Program-made: the position numbers and the translations under genes
Shown here: positions 46,772 through 55,146 of the stretch, one piece after another
Layout of the letters: every line of letters starts with the position of its first letter
How positions within the stretch are numbered: position 1 is the first letter of the stretch
DNA from: an uncultured Chthonomonas sp.
GTDB lineage: Bacteria; Armatimonadota; Chthonomonadetes; Chthonomonadales; Chthonomonadaceae
Length of the DNA: 64,000 bases
Assembly: GCA_903859705.1 (NCBI GenBank)
Contig: CAIONQ010000020.1
Coordinates: forward strand, 1-64,000
Reading direction: 5' to 3'
Notes under the pieces: model-generated
Told to the model about the DNA's origin: nothing
Database searches by the model: none
What the model saw: the letters and a program-made list of their open reading frames with translations, nothing else

Positions 46772-47671
46772 CTACTTACCCGTACTGCGCCTGCGCCTCA
46801 GCATGGTTCCACTGGCGATCAAAGCACCCGCAAGTGCGGCGAGCGCGCCAGGCTCTGGAGTTGAAGTTTCTGCCGGAGAGTAGAACGCAAGGCCCTCCGG
46901 ATAGCTAAGCCCGGTGGCAAAAACAGACATGTTGCCGAGAGGATCGTACTCCAGGATTCTGCTGCTGCCAGCGTTGTACTCTATTGCGAACAGATTTCCA
47001 CTGTTATCAATTGCCATCCCCTCGGGTGAATAGCTCAAGGTGGCAAATGTGGAAACAAGGCCCCCGGCTGTTACTTTTTGTATGGAGTGATTGTTGTAAT
47101 CACCCAGGTAGAAGTTTCCAGATTTATCCATGGCCAACCCCACAAAGTTGCCACCTGGCAAACCAGGCACCGAGGCAATTGTGCTGATAGTGCCGGTGGG
47201 TGTACGTTTGTACAGGCCAGTGGTGCTCGTATAGTACATATTGCCAGCCGAATCAAAAGTGAGATCAAAAGGGTTAGTTATGCCAGAGACAACCGTAGAT
47301 ACGGCACCTGTTGGTGTGATTTTTACGATGTTTGAGTAGTTGCTGGTGGTATACAGATTACCCGATGCATCAAACGCCAACCCCATGGGTATGGGTATGC
47401 CAGATGCATATATCGTTCGGTGCCCATCTGGAGTGAACTTATCCACTTCTCCGGTATAAACCGCGCTCATATAAAGATTGCCAGATGCATCAAAGGTCAT
47501 CCTCTCCGGCCCATTAGATGTCAGGCCAGAGGCAAATACTGTGGACGTTCCGTTCGGTGCGTACTTTGATATTCCGTCCGTGGTAGTTACATACAGGCTT
47601 TGCGCCTGTGCACCAACTACACAAAGGGCCGCCAATACAGTGAAACCAAATCGCACTGTAAACTGCTTCAA
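46772..47671 (-). CDS. NHL-repeat beta-propeller protein with PEP-CTERM sorting signal
   Basis: About 299 residues. TTG 47671 is preferred because AGAGAGG lies 7 nt upstream and the product opens with a signal peptide (KQFTVRFGFTVLAALCVVGAQAQ); an in-frame ATG at 47707 is the alternative. Six or so NHL/SMP-30-like repeats of the type PxGLAFDASGNLY follow. The C-terminus is a PEP-CTERM tag: TPEPGALAALAGALIASG, then a basic end RRRR. Such tags are cut by exosortase (EpsH-type) and the protein moves to the envelope or matrix. No exosortase gene is in this window. Confidence 0.82.
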   Translation of the reverse strand: MKQFTVRFGFTVLAALCVVGAQAQSLYVTTTDGISKYAPNGTSTVFASGLTSNGPERMTFDASGNLYMSAVYTGEVDKFTPDGHRTIYASGIPIPMGLAFDASGNLYTTSNYSNIVKITPTGAVSTVVSGITNPFDLTFDSAGNMYYTSTTGLYKRTPTGTISTIASVPGLPGGNFVGLAMDKSGNFYLGDYNNHSIQKVTAGGLVSTFATLSYSPEGMAIDNSGNLFAIEYNAGSSRILEYDPLGNMSVFATGLSYPEGLAFYSPAETSTPEPGALAALAGALIASGTMLRRRRSTGK

Positions 47672-48094
47672 GAAGGAACCTCTCTTTCTGATACGCGCGG
47701 GTGGCATCGTCGCCGCGCGCCACCCGATTCTCGGTCAAATACGTACATCACGCCGCACTCAAAAACAGTGTAGGCGACTGAAGCAGACAAAAATGTGACA
47801 TGCACTTTCAGAACGATCGGCTGAGGCAATAGTTGTGACCAATTTGTGACCTCATGATAAATCTAAGATGAATCCCGCCCCCAACTGTTTAGGTGCCAAA
47901 AGTGCCATGCCCCACGCTGCAAAGCAAGTATCTGTTGTGCATCACTCGCAAACACATCGCGGTTCCGCCCTTCCCTTTCCCCACCCGTTTGGGCTATACT
48001 GAGTGGCCCGCGCCAAATATCTGCCGGGCAAATCCAGAGAGCAGCCGTATTCGGGTGATGTATTTATATTGCGGCGGTATGGAGAGGTGTTGTA
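47672..48094. other. Intergenic region between the NHL/PEP-CTERM gene and prs
   Basis: No supported gene. It contains a tandem TTGTGACC-AA-TTTGTGACC direct repeat near 47833-47852 and a TATACT near 47994, which could be the -10 of prs about 95 nt upstream. I see no clear -35 for it. No RNA gene was recognised. Confidence 0.35.
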
Positions 48095-49057
48095 GTGAGC
48101 GCAGTGCAGCATGAAATGAAGTTTTTTGCCGGCCCAGGCAATCCGGAGCTTGCCCGATCCGTTGCCGATTGGCTCGGAATCAGCGTAGGCAAGATGCACT
48201 ACACTCAGTTCCCGGATGGTGAGAACTACGTGCGGTTTGAAGAGAGCGTGCGCGGCACAGATGCCTACATCCTTCAGCCAACCTGCCCGCCCGTAGATAC
48301 AAACCTGGTGGTGCTTCTGGAGGCCATTGACGCGCTGCGGCGCGCATCGGCATGGCGCATAACCCCGGTTATCCCCTACTATGGCTATGCACGGCAGGAG
48401 AAGAAGGACGCCCCACGAGAGCCCATTACCGCCAAGCTAATTGCGGATATCGTTACTGCAGCAGGTGCCAATCGCGTAATGTGCCTGGATCTGCATGCAG
48501 ATGCCATTCAGGGCTTCTTCAATATCCCCGTGGATCACCTCACAGGAATTCATCTTTTTATCGACTACTTTGCCGCAAAGATAGCGGGCGGTTTGGATAA
48601 CGTGGTAGTTGTATCTCCCGATGAGGGCCGTGTAAAAAAGGTTCGGCGCGTAGTACAGGCTCTGAAAGCCCCGCTGGCGGTTGGCTACAAGCATCACCCG
48701 GAGCACAACGTTACCGAAGTTACCCACCTTGCCGGGGATGTTAAGGGCAAAACCCCGATTATCATTGAAGATATGATAACTACCGGCGGAAGCATTATTC
48801 AGGCCGTGGATGCCTTGCTGGCGCATGGCTGCGAACCGCGCATCCATGTTGCGGCAACGCACGGCATATTTGCCCGCAATGCGGTGGAGCGGCTGTGCTC
48901 ACGCCCAGAGATTGAGGAGATTGTAGTCACCGATTCCGTGCCACTGCCTCCTGAAAAGCGGCATCCGAAAATCAAGGTTCTCTCAGTTGCTTCTCTGTTT
49001 GGCGAAGCCATAAATCGCGCAAACCATGATCTTTCCATAACTTCCCTGTTCGACTGA
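48095..49057 (+). CDS. prs: Ribose-phosphate pyrophosphokinase (PRPP synthase)
   Basis: A 320-residue enzyme that makes phosphoribosyl pyrophosphate from ribose 5-phosphate and ATP for nucleotide, histidine and tryptophan synthesis. Start is GTG 48095 with GGAGAGG upstream. Blocks seen are FPDGENYVRFEESVRG, PYYGYARQEKKDAPREPITA, CLDLHADAIQGFFNIPVDHL, the flexible loop VVSPDEGRVKK and the PRPP-binding loop IIIEDMITTGGS. The length is close to the usual 315. In several bacteria prs follows glmU, but that is not so here. A membrane-protein gene lies 36 nt downstream. Confidence 0.96.
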   Translation: MSAVQHEMKFFAGPGNPELARSVADWLGISVGKMHYTQFPDGENYVRFEESVRGTDAYILQPTCPPVDTNLVVLLEAIDALRRASAWRITPVIPYYGYARQEKKDAPREPITAKLIADIVTAAGANRVMCLDLHADAIQGFFNIPVDHLTGIHLFIDYFAAKIAGGLDNVVVVSPDEGRVKKVRRVVQALKAPLAVGYKHHPEHNVTEVTHLAGDVKGKTPIIIEDMITTGGSIIQAVDALLAHGCEPRIHVAATHGIFARNAVERLCSRPEIEEIVVTDSVPLPPEKRHPKIKVLSVASLFGEAINRANHDLSITSLFD

Positions 49058-49093
49058 TATTAAACAGATCAGCCAGAAGCAGAAGCATAAAAT

Positions 49094-50068
49094 ATGAGCG
49101 CTCAGGCCCTTCGGTATCTGCGTATGACGTGTTACATTGCCGGGATAGTTACCTTCCCGGCAATAGCCCATGCCAATGCAGCGATGGAGCTGGCGCTCAC
49201 TATTTTTGAATGGCCTATGTGGCTGGCTTATGTTGCTTTCACCGTTGTGTTTGAAGCCTTTGCCATGGGCAGGATATTGAAGATTAAGCCCCGGCGGGCC
49301 CTGGCCACCTCCGCAAAGGCCAATCTGTTAACGGCCCTGCTTGGCACGCTTGTTTCGCTACCTATCTGGGTAATTATTGGCCAGTATGGTTCCCTGCTTA
49401 ACCCTAACCCGTTTGGCCATACACTCATGTTGTTTGTTGTTTTTGGCATCCTTTCTGCACTGTTAGAAGCGGGGGCGTGGAAAACAGCAGCAGGTAAAGG
49501 GGCACCGGTGGATGCCGTATCTGGTGAGCCATTGGTACCTCGACCAACCAGGCAAAGCGTGCTGGTGCATCTGCTCGGGGTGCCACTTGGCATGGCAATC
49601 TTACTTATTCCGCCCCACCCCTACCCCGGGTTGGAAGGCCAGGCAACTTGGGCCAGAACAAAGCAAACCGGGTTCGGAGTCAATGCGGCCCCACATTTGC
49701 TTCAGCGCGCAATGAGTGACTATTCTGTAGCAAACGGGCATTACCCGAAAGCGAACACTTCAGAAGAGGCTCTGCGGGAGCTGGCGCCTTATCTCGGTAA
49801 AAGCAAAGCACTGTCCGAGGACTACTGGACCGCGGCTTACATGCCCAGTTATGCTCGATTTGATACCCATGAAATGCGCCGCGAACCGTACCTTTGGAAC
49901 CCTGAAGCGGGAAAATACAGCATCGACAACCCGCCAGAAAAGCAAATCTGGCTGTTAAAGTGGCGGTTCAAGCCAGCCTGGGGAATTATTATGCTTGGCT
50001 CGGATCTTAAACGCACCAACAAACCGGAAGAGCTTGGTGAAAAACCATCCACTGCCGAAACTCACTGA
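49094..50068 (+). CDS. Hypothetical membrane protein with soluble C-terminal half
   Basis: A 324-residue protein. Hydrophobic helices lie at about residues 12-28, 41-58, 78-96, 108-125 and 155-173. The remaining 150 residues are soluble with ATWARTKQTGFGVNAAPHLLQRAMSDYSVANGHYP, a stretch that looks like the pseudopilin-type region where residues after a helix read periodic sampling (YSVANGHYPK). I do not recognise the family. ATG follows prs by 36 nt, so they may share a transcript. The YSVANGHYPxxNTSEEALRELAPYL block resembles sequences in type II secretion major-pilin-like domains, but there is no N-methylation motif. Confidence 0.6.
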   Translation: MSAQALRYLRMTCYIAGIVTFPAIAHANAAMELALTIFEWPMWLAYVAFTVVFEAFAMGRILKIKPRRALATSAKANLLTALLGTLVSLPIWVIIGQYGSLLNPNPFGHTLMLFVVFGILSALLEAGAWKTAAGKGAPVDAVSGEPLVPRPTRQSVLVHLLGVPLGMAILLIPPHPYPGLEGQATWARTKQTGFGVNAAPHLLQRAMSDYSVANGHYPKANTSEEALRELAPYLGKSKALSEDYWTAAYMPSYARFDTHEMRREPYLWNPEAGKYSIDNPPEKQIWLLKWRFKPAWGIIMLGSDLKRTNKPEELGEKPSTAETH

Positions 50069-50227
50069 GTTATGAAGTGCACCGGTTCCCGTTAAAAAAC
50101 TTCCATAGGCTCAATCCGAAGTTGAATTGCCCTTAACCCTGACTGACCCGCGCCGGTTTACAAATAGTAATAAATTAAGCGGTATAGTTAACGCTATCAA
50201 CACAAACAGTAATCTGGAGACCCCCTC

Positions 50228-50632
50228 ATGAAGATATCGGTTGCAACAACCATCTCAGCACCCATCGAAACTGTATGGAGAGCCTATACCTCACCGGAAG
50301 ACATTAAGCAATGGAATGCCGCCTCCGACGACTGGCACACCACCGCTGCCACAGTGGATTTGCGAGTTGGGGGCACCTTCTCCTCACGTATGGAGGCCAA
50401 AGATGGCAGCATGGGTTTCGATTTTGCCGGTACTTACACACAGGTAGTAGAAAACCATTTTATTGAATATGCGTTTGGAGACAGAACAGCTCAGGTTGAA
50501 TTCGAAAATGGTTCGGATGGGGTTACCGCACGCGTGAGCTTTGAACCTGAGAATCTGTATCCCGTTGAGCAACAGCAGCACGGTTGGCAGAGCATTCTAA
50601 ACAACTTCAAGAAGCATGTTGAGGCGCTGTAA
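50228..50632 (+). CDS. SRPBCC (AHSA1/START-like) domain protein
   Basis: A 134-residue protein. ATG is preceded by GGAG. The fold marks are TTISAPIETVWRAYTSPEDIKQWN, VGGTFSSRMEAKDGSMGFDFAGTY and a C-terminal helix GWQSILNNFKKHV. The family binds hydrophobic ligands or helps stress proteins; many are uncharacterised single-domain proteins like this one. It stands alone between the membrane-protein gene and a hairpin. Confidence 0.88.
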   Translation: MKISVATTISAPIETVWRAYTSPEDIKQWNAASDDWHTTAATVDLRVGGTFSSRMEAKDGSMGFDFAGTYTQVVENHFIEYAFGDRTAQVEFENGSDGVTARVSFEPENLYPVEQQQHGWQSILNNFKKHVEAL

Positions 50633-50659
50633 CTGGCCAATCTGCAACTTCGCTTAACG

Positions 50660-50688
50660 AAATGGCCAGCCGTTACGGCTGGCCATTT
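50660..50688 (+). terminator. Hairpin after the SRPBCC gene
   Basis: Perfect arms AAATGGCCAGCCG and CGGCTGGCCATTT with a 3-nt loop, 27 nt after the stop. The tail is only TTT within the arm plus CCC, so U-tract support is weak. Confidence 0.55.
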
Positions 50689-50842
50689 CCCGGTTTGGCA
50701 CCACCATGATGTGGCAGTGCGCGTCGCCGATTCACTAATACTCCCGGCCCATTGCTTCGTCTGTACTCTGTTACCGCTGGCGTAGATTATTAACACCAGT
50801 TCATCATCCATATCTCTGCTCCGCCTGCAGAAAGGGTTATAT

Positions 50843-52297
50843 ATGAGCTTTCAGTCTGCTCGCCTTTTAACGGCTGGCATGGCACTGTCTGCACTTGTTC
50901 TGTGCGCCCTCCCCGGATCGGCACAGCCCGGCTCCGAAACAAAGGTGCCGCAGATCAAGTTTTCAGATTACCGCCTGCCCAATGGCCTTCGCGTTATCCT
51001 CTCGGTAGATCATTCTGCCCCGGTTGTGGCAGTTAGCGTTACCTACAATGTTGGCTCACGGGATGAGCGCAAAGGCCGAACCGGCTTTGCCCACTTGTTT
51101 GAGCACATGATGTTTCAGGGCTCCGCAAATGTTGGCAAAGGGGAGCACATGCTCCTTGTTCAAGACAATGGTGGAACCATGAACGGCACCACCAACCAGG
51201 ATCGCACAAACTACTTTGAAACTGTGCCCGCAAATCAGCTGGATCTGGCGCTGTTCCTGGAATCGGACAGAATGCGCTCGCTGGATATCAGCCAGGTAAA
51301 CCTGGATAATCAGCGCGCCGTTGTGCAGGAAGAAAAGCGCCAGAGCTACGATAACCAGCCCTATGGCCACACCGCCGAAACGCTGCAGCAGCTGGCATTC
51401 TCCAGCTTTGCTTATCAGCATACAACCATTGGCTCCATGGCAGATCTAAATGCGGCCACCCTGGAAGATGTACGCTCCTTCTTTAAAACCTACTATGCAC
51501 CCAATAACGCCTGCATTGCAGTTGTTGGCGATTTTAACGAGGCAGTAGCCAAAAAGAAGATAGAGAAGTTCTTTGGTGCCATCCCACGGCAAACACCGCC
51601 CCCCACCCCGGATGTGGCCGAAAAGCCAATAGAGGGCGAAGTTCGCAAGAGCATATCCGATTCACTTGCACGCCTCACACAAATGGAGATTGCCTACAAA
51701 ACGGTAACCGGCGAAGATGCAGACGCAGCCCCACTGCAGGTGCTGGGCAGCATATTAAGCAGCGGCAGAACAAGCCGACTTTACAACGCCATTACTGATA
51801 AGCGCCTGGCATTGCAGGCACGCGCGGGTGGCCAAACAGGCCGTGGGCAGGGCCTATTCTCCTTTACCGCAACCATACCCGCCGATGGCAACGCGACCGC
51901 CGTTGAAAAAGCATGGGATACTGAGCTTGAGCGCATTCAGACGGATGGCGTATCCGAAGATGAGGTACGGCGGGCACTAACTCAGGCACGCGCTGCAGCC
52001 ATAGTTGGCGGTGGTGGCGGCCCTCGGGGCGGCGGTGGACCAGGCGGTGGCATGCAGAGCGTACTTGGCCGCGCCAACGCGCTATCTCAAAACGCCATTT
52101 TCTACAACGATCCTAACCGGGTAAACACCCAGCTACCAAAGCTTGAAAAGGTGACTGCTGCCGATGTAAAGCGTGTAGCACAAAAGTATCTTAAGAAAAC
52201 GGCACGCGTAATTCTGGTTACCAACCCGGATGTGGAATCTTTGTTTGATAACCTGATTTCGGAACCCGGAGAAAATGGAAAGGGGACCGAGCGATAA
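50843..52297 (+). CDS. M16 family zinc protease, catalytic subunit
   Basis: A 484-residue secreted peptidase with signal peptide (MALSALVLCALPGSAQ). The inverted zinc motif is HLFEH (H84, E87, H88), with the third ligand E163 or E164 in VVQEEKRQ. TYNVGSRDERKGRTG precedes the motif as usual. A glycine-rich insert (GGGGGPRGGGGPGGG) lies near residue 395. It lacks the RxxxxxY pair found in the partner. The start of the next gene overlaps its stop by 1 nt (TAATG). Such pairs form heterodimers outside the cytoplasm that cut peptides. Confidence 0.9.
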   Translation: MSFQSARLLTAGMALSALVLCALPGSAQPGSETKVPQIKFSDYRLPNGLRVILSVDHSAPVVAVSVTYNVGSRDERKGRTGFAHLFEHMMFQGSANVGKGEHMLLVQDNGGTMNGTTNQDRTNYFETVPANQLDLALFLESDRMRSLDISQVNLDNQRAVVQEEKRQSYDNQPYGHTAETLQQLAFSSFAYQHTTIGSMADLNAATLEDVRSFFKTYYAPNNACIAVVGDFNEAVAKKKIEKFFGAIPRQTPPPTPDVAEKPIEGEVRKSISDSLARLTQMEIAYKTVTGEDADAAPLQVLGSILSSGRTSRLYNAITDKRLALQARAGGQTGRGQGLFSFTATIPADGNATAVEKAWDTELERIQTDGVSEDEVRRALTQARAAAIVGGGGGPRGGGGPGGGMQSVLGRANALSQNAIFYNDPNRVNTQLPKLEKVTAADVKRVAQKYLKKTARVILVTNPDVESLFDNLISEPGENGKGTER

Positions 52298-53787
52298 TGA
52301 CAACCCGATTCCTACTTAAGATCGGCAGCGCGTTTGCTCTGGTGCTGGCCAGCAATGCTGCTATTGCGCAGGACCCGGGCGGCCAGCCCGGTAACTCCAC
52401 CAGCGGTGCGGTTATTAAAGGCAAAGCCCCGGTAACTAAAGAGCTGCTGAACATTAAGTTTCCCAAGCCAAAATCATTCAAGCTTACCAACGGCGTAACC
52501 GTTTATGTGCTGGAAGATCATCGCTTCCCGGCAGTGCGCATGCGGCTTATTATGCGGGCAGGCAGCCTGTACGAACCAAAGCCAGGCGTTGCAGAAATGA
52601 CCGCATCTATGATGACGGAAGGCACCGCAACCCGAACCTCCATCGCGCTGGCAGAAGAAACCAGCAACATGGGAGCGCAGGTAAGTGTTGCTTCCGGCAC
52701 AGACAATGCCACATTAAGCGCTGCTGGCCTATCTGAAACACTGGATTCCATCCTGAATGTGATGACCGATGTGTTGGAGCACCCCGCCTTCCCCGCCGAT
52801 AGGCTCGATAGGCTGAAGTTTCAGCAAAACTCACAGGTAGCGCAACGGCGCACCAACCCACAATCACTAATTGGGGAACTCTCCAACAAAACATACTATG
52901 GCGGCACCGCTTATGAAAGGCATGCGCCAAAGGCTAACGAGATTGAAACCATTACTCGTGAGGATCTTGCTGCCTTCCACGCACGCTGCTTCATTCCCAA
53001 CGGAGCTTTGCTAGGTGTAACCGGCGATGTAAACGTAAAATCACTCAAAGCCAAACTGGAAACTGCTTTTTCAGGTTGGAAACCTTCCCAGGCCGCGCTT
53101 GCCCTGCCGGCAGCAACATTCCAGCCCAAAGAGGCCACAAAAATCTATCTTATAGATAGGCCGGGCTCCGCTCAAACAGTGCTTCAATTTGGAAACCTGG
53201 CAGTTAAACAAAGTGATCCGGATTACCTTGCACTGGTAGTTGCCAACCGCATACTTGGCGGCGGCTCCAGCGGGCGTTTGTTTCAGAATATCCGAGAGCG
53301 CAAAGGGTATACCTATGGCGCATACTCATCCCTTGTGGCCGGCAAGTGGCCGGGAGTGTGGGGAGCCAGCGCCAGCGTTCGCACCCCTGTAACCGAGCCC
53401 GCAGTGGCAGAGTTCTTCTTTGAATTCAATCGCCTGCAAGAGGAACTGGTACCTGCCGAAGAGCTGGAGCGCGCTCGTCGCTCCATTGTGGGCAGCTTTG
53501 CCGGCGCTCTCGAAAGCCCGGATGCCATCCTTACCCGCACCCTGGATCTGGTGGAAAATGGCCTTCCTCTGGACTACTGGGATACCTACCCAACACGCAT
53601 TCAGGCAGTTACCCCTGCCGATATTCAGCGCGTGGCACAGAAGTATCTTGGCAAAAACCGCATTCAGCTATTTGCTGTAGGCGAGCGCAGCCAGATAGAA
53701 GCGGGGCTTAAGAAGTTTGGCCCGGTAGAGATTGTGGATGCAAGCCAGCTAACCGGAACCGGAGGTGGTGGCCGACGCGGCCGCTAA
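52297..53787 (+). CDS. M16 family protease, non-catalytic partner subunit
   Basis: A 496-residue secreted protein with a signal peptide ending near IAQ. The zinc motif is lost: where HxxEH is expected there is GVAEMTASMMTEG. It keeps the R-x5-Y pair in RERKGYTYGAYSS, which in M16B heterodimers is supplied by the inactive subunit. A C-terminal glycine/arginine-rich end follows. The 1-nt overlap with the catalytic gene ensures equal translation. A shared bidirectional terminator follows. Confidence 0.88.
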   Translation: MTTRFLLKIGSAFALVLASNAAIAQDPGGQPGNSTSGAVIKGKAPVTKELLNIKFPKPKSFKLTNGVTVYVLEDHRFPAVRMRLIMRAGSLYEPKPGVAEMTASMMTEGTATRTSIALAEETSNMGAQVSVASGTDNATLSAAGLSETLDSILNVMTDVLEHPAFPADRLDRLKFQQNSQVAQRRTNPQSLIGELSNKTYYGGTAYERHAPKANEIETITREDLAAFHARCFIPNGALLGVTGDVNVKSLKAKLETAFSGWKPSQAALALPAATFQPKEATKIYLIDRPGSAQTVLQFGNLAVKQSDPDYLALVVANRILGGGSSGRLFQNIRERKGYTYGAYSSLVAGKWPGVWGASASVRTPVTEPAVAEFFFEFNRLQEELVPAEELERARRSIVGSFAGALESPDAILTRTLDLVENGLPLDYWDTYPTRIQAVTPADIQRVAQKYLGKNRIQLFAVGERSQIEAGLKKFGPVEIVDASQLTGTGGGGRRGR

Positions 53788-53809
53788 ACCCGCTTGGAAC
53801 GAAGGGTAT

Positions 53810-53864
53810 AAAACAAAAAATGGAGGGAGCTGTTCGCCATTGAACAGCTCCCTCCATTCTATTT
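53810..53864 (+). terminator. Bidirectional terminator between M16 operon and pseudopilin copy 3
   Basis: Arms TGGAGGGAGCTGTTC and GAACAGCTCCCTCCA with a 6-nt loop. The plus-strand tail is TTCTATTT; on the minus strand the tail is TTTTTTGTTTT. It therefore can end both the M16 operon and the convergent pseudopilin gene at 53962. Confidence 0.85.
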
Positions 53865-53961
53865 CGGGCAAGCATCGCGGCAAAATTACACGCCGCTTCC
53901 CGCAGGATGCAGGCAAGATAAGTTGCAGCTCTTGCCCGCACTATTTGCAGCTAGCCGAAGC

Positions 53962-54900
53962 TTAGTTGCATGCAGGGTGGCCGCCCTCTGCATCGGTGGT
54001 CCAGTAGCAAACATCACCGACGATGCGCTCGTACGGAACAGCCTTCACGTGGCCATCCACAAACTGCACATCGATCATCTTGTTGTGGCGATTCTTGCCG
54101 GCTACAACAGAGTCTGCCGGAAGCTCTACACCACCGCCGTAGCTCCAGGTGCCATTGCCAACGTTCTGCCAGTAGTTTTTGTACTGGGAGCCCTGGCTGT
54201 TGAAGAATGCCAGCTCAACCGAGCAATCGGTGCCAGTTACACAGTGGCCGAAGTTGGTGTAACCGCTGTTGTTCTGCGGATCGAAGGCTGCGCCATAGTA
54301 GGTTGCATCCGAAACCAGGATGGTAGAAGCAACGCGCGGCACTGCAGCAAGAGAAACGGTTGCAGGGTTGCCGTTAGGATCTGCAAATGCGCCAGCGGGG
54401 CTCAGGTAGATATCGTTGTGGCCATAGCTGTTCTGACCGCCGTAATCCAGCCCCTTTGCGCCAGGAGCGTTGAAGTAGTGATCGGAGCCGCCGGTAAGGG
54501 TGAACTGCTTGGGGTTGTCCGGGCAGACAAACACCTGGGTGCTCTTGATGTAGGGCTGAAGCAGGAAGATCCAGTAAAAGCGGGAGCCAGAATCTGGATC
54601 GGCAACCAGCTTGGCGCTTCCCGCTATAGAGCCAGAAAGGTACTCTGCGCAGGTTGCAAAAGATCCGCCGCTCTTACAATTAAAGCGGTGCGGGTAAAAG
54701 GACTCATCGTAGTCCTGAACATACATGCCGGTCGCAAGGGAAAGCTGCTTTTCGTTGGAAAGGCAGGAAGCCTGGCGCGCCTTGGCGCGGGCCTGCGCGA
54801 ATACGGGGAACAGGATAGCAGCAAGAATCGCGATAATCGCGATAACGACGAGGAGTTCAATCAGGGTGAACGCCCTTCGTCCGGATGGGTTCGTGCTCAC
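53962..54900 (-). CDS. DUF1559-type pseudopilin-like protein (copy 3)
   Basis: A 312-residue protein. GTG 54900 is chosen because AAAGGAG lies 6 nt upstream and the N-methylation motif FTLIELLVV then begins at residue 11; an in-frame ATG 111 nt earlier would leave a long charged leader. The helix is followed by [11 protein letters not shown] and CLSNEKQLS, then MYVQDYDES. The C-terminal motif is [12 protein letters not shown]. It carries several cysteines ([10 protein letters not shown]) absent from the other copies. Role unknown. Confidence 0.85.
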   Translation of the reverse strand: MSTNPSGRRAFTLIELLVVIAIIAILAAILFPVFAQARAKARQASCLSNEKQLSLATGMYVQDYDESFYPHRFNCKSGGSFATCAEYLSGSIAGSAKLVADPDSGSRFYWIFLLQPYIKSTQVFVCPDNPKQFTLTGGSDHYFNAPGAKGLDYGGQNSYGHNDIYLSPAGAFADPNGNPATVSLAAVPRVASTILVSDATYYGAAFDPQNNSGYTNFGHCVTGTDCSVELAFFNSQGSQYKNYWQNVGNGTWSYGGGVELPADSVVAGKNRHNKMIDVQFVDGHVKAVPYERIVGDVCYWTTDAEGGHPACN

Positions 54901-55069
54901 TTCAGTCTCCTTTGCTCGCTGTGGCTTCTTGCCACGCGAGATAGCTTCACAAATTTCGATATGACGTGGCGACAATCCAAACTTTGTCACAGTCGCCGGG
55001 TTTCTTGTCATGATTGGATTCTGAGGCAGACCGATTATGAGCCTGTTATTGCCATGTTAACTTTGCGTT

Positions 55070-55123
55070 AAAAATAAAACGGGGCCCATTGTCTCACCAT
55101 GTTCTGGCGTAACAATGGGCCCC
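55070..55123 (-). terminator. Rho-independent terminator of the metallophosphoesterase gene
   Basis: A perfect 12-bp stem, GGGGCCCATTGT and ACAATGGGCCCC, with a 19-nt loop. On the minus strand it is followed by GTTTTATTTTT, just after the stop at 55147. It is one of the clearest terminators in the window. Confidence 0.85.
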
Positions 55124-55146
55124 ACCCTACTTACGTTACACCGCAC

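Noticed and set aside
47833-47852. CRP/FNR-like site from the TTGTGACC direct repeat
   Set aside because: The repeat is direct, not inverted, so it does not fit a typical dimer site; noted only as part of the intergenic region.
53923-55071. 382-codon plus-strand ORF over pseudopilin copy 3
   Set aside because: It is antisense to a gene with a good ribosome site and pilin motif. Its own sequence has no family pattern.
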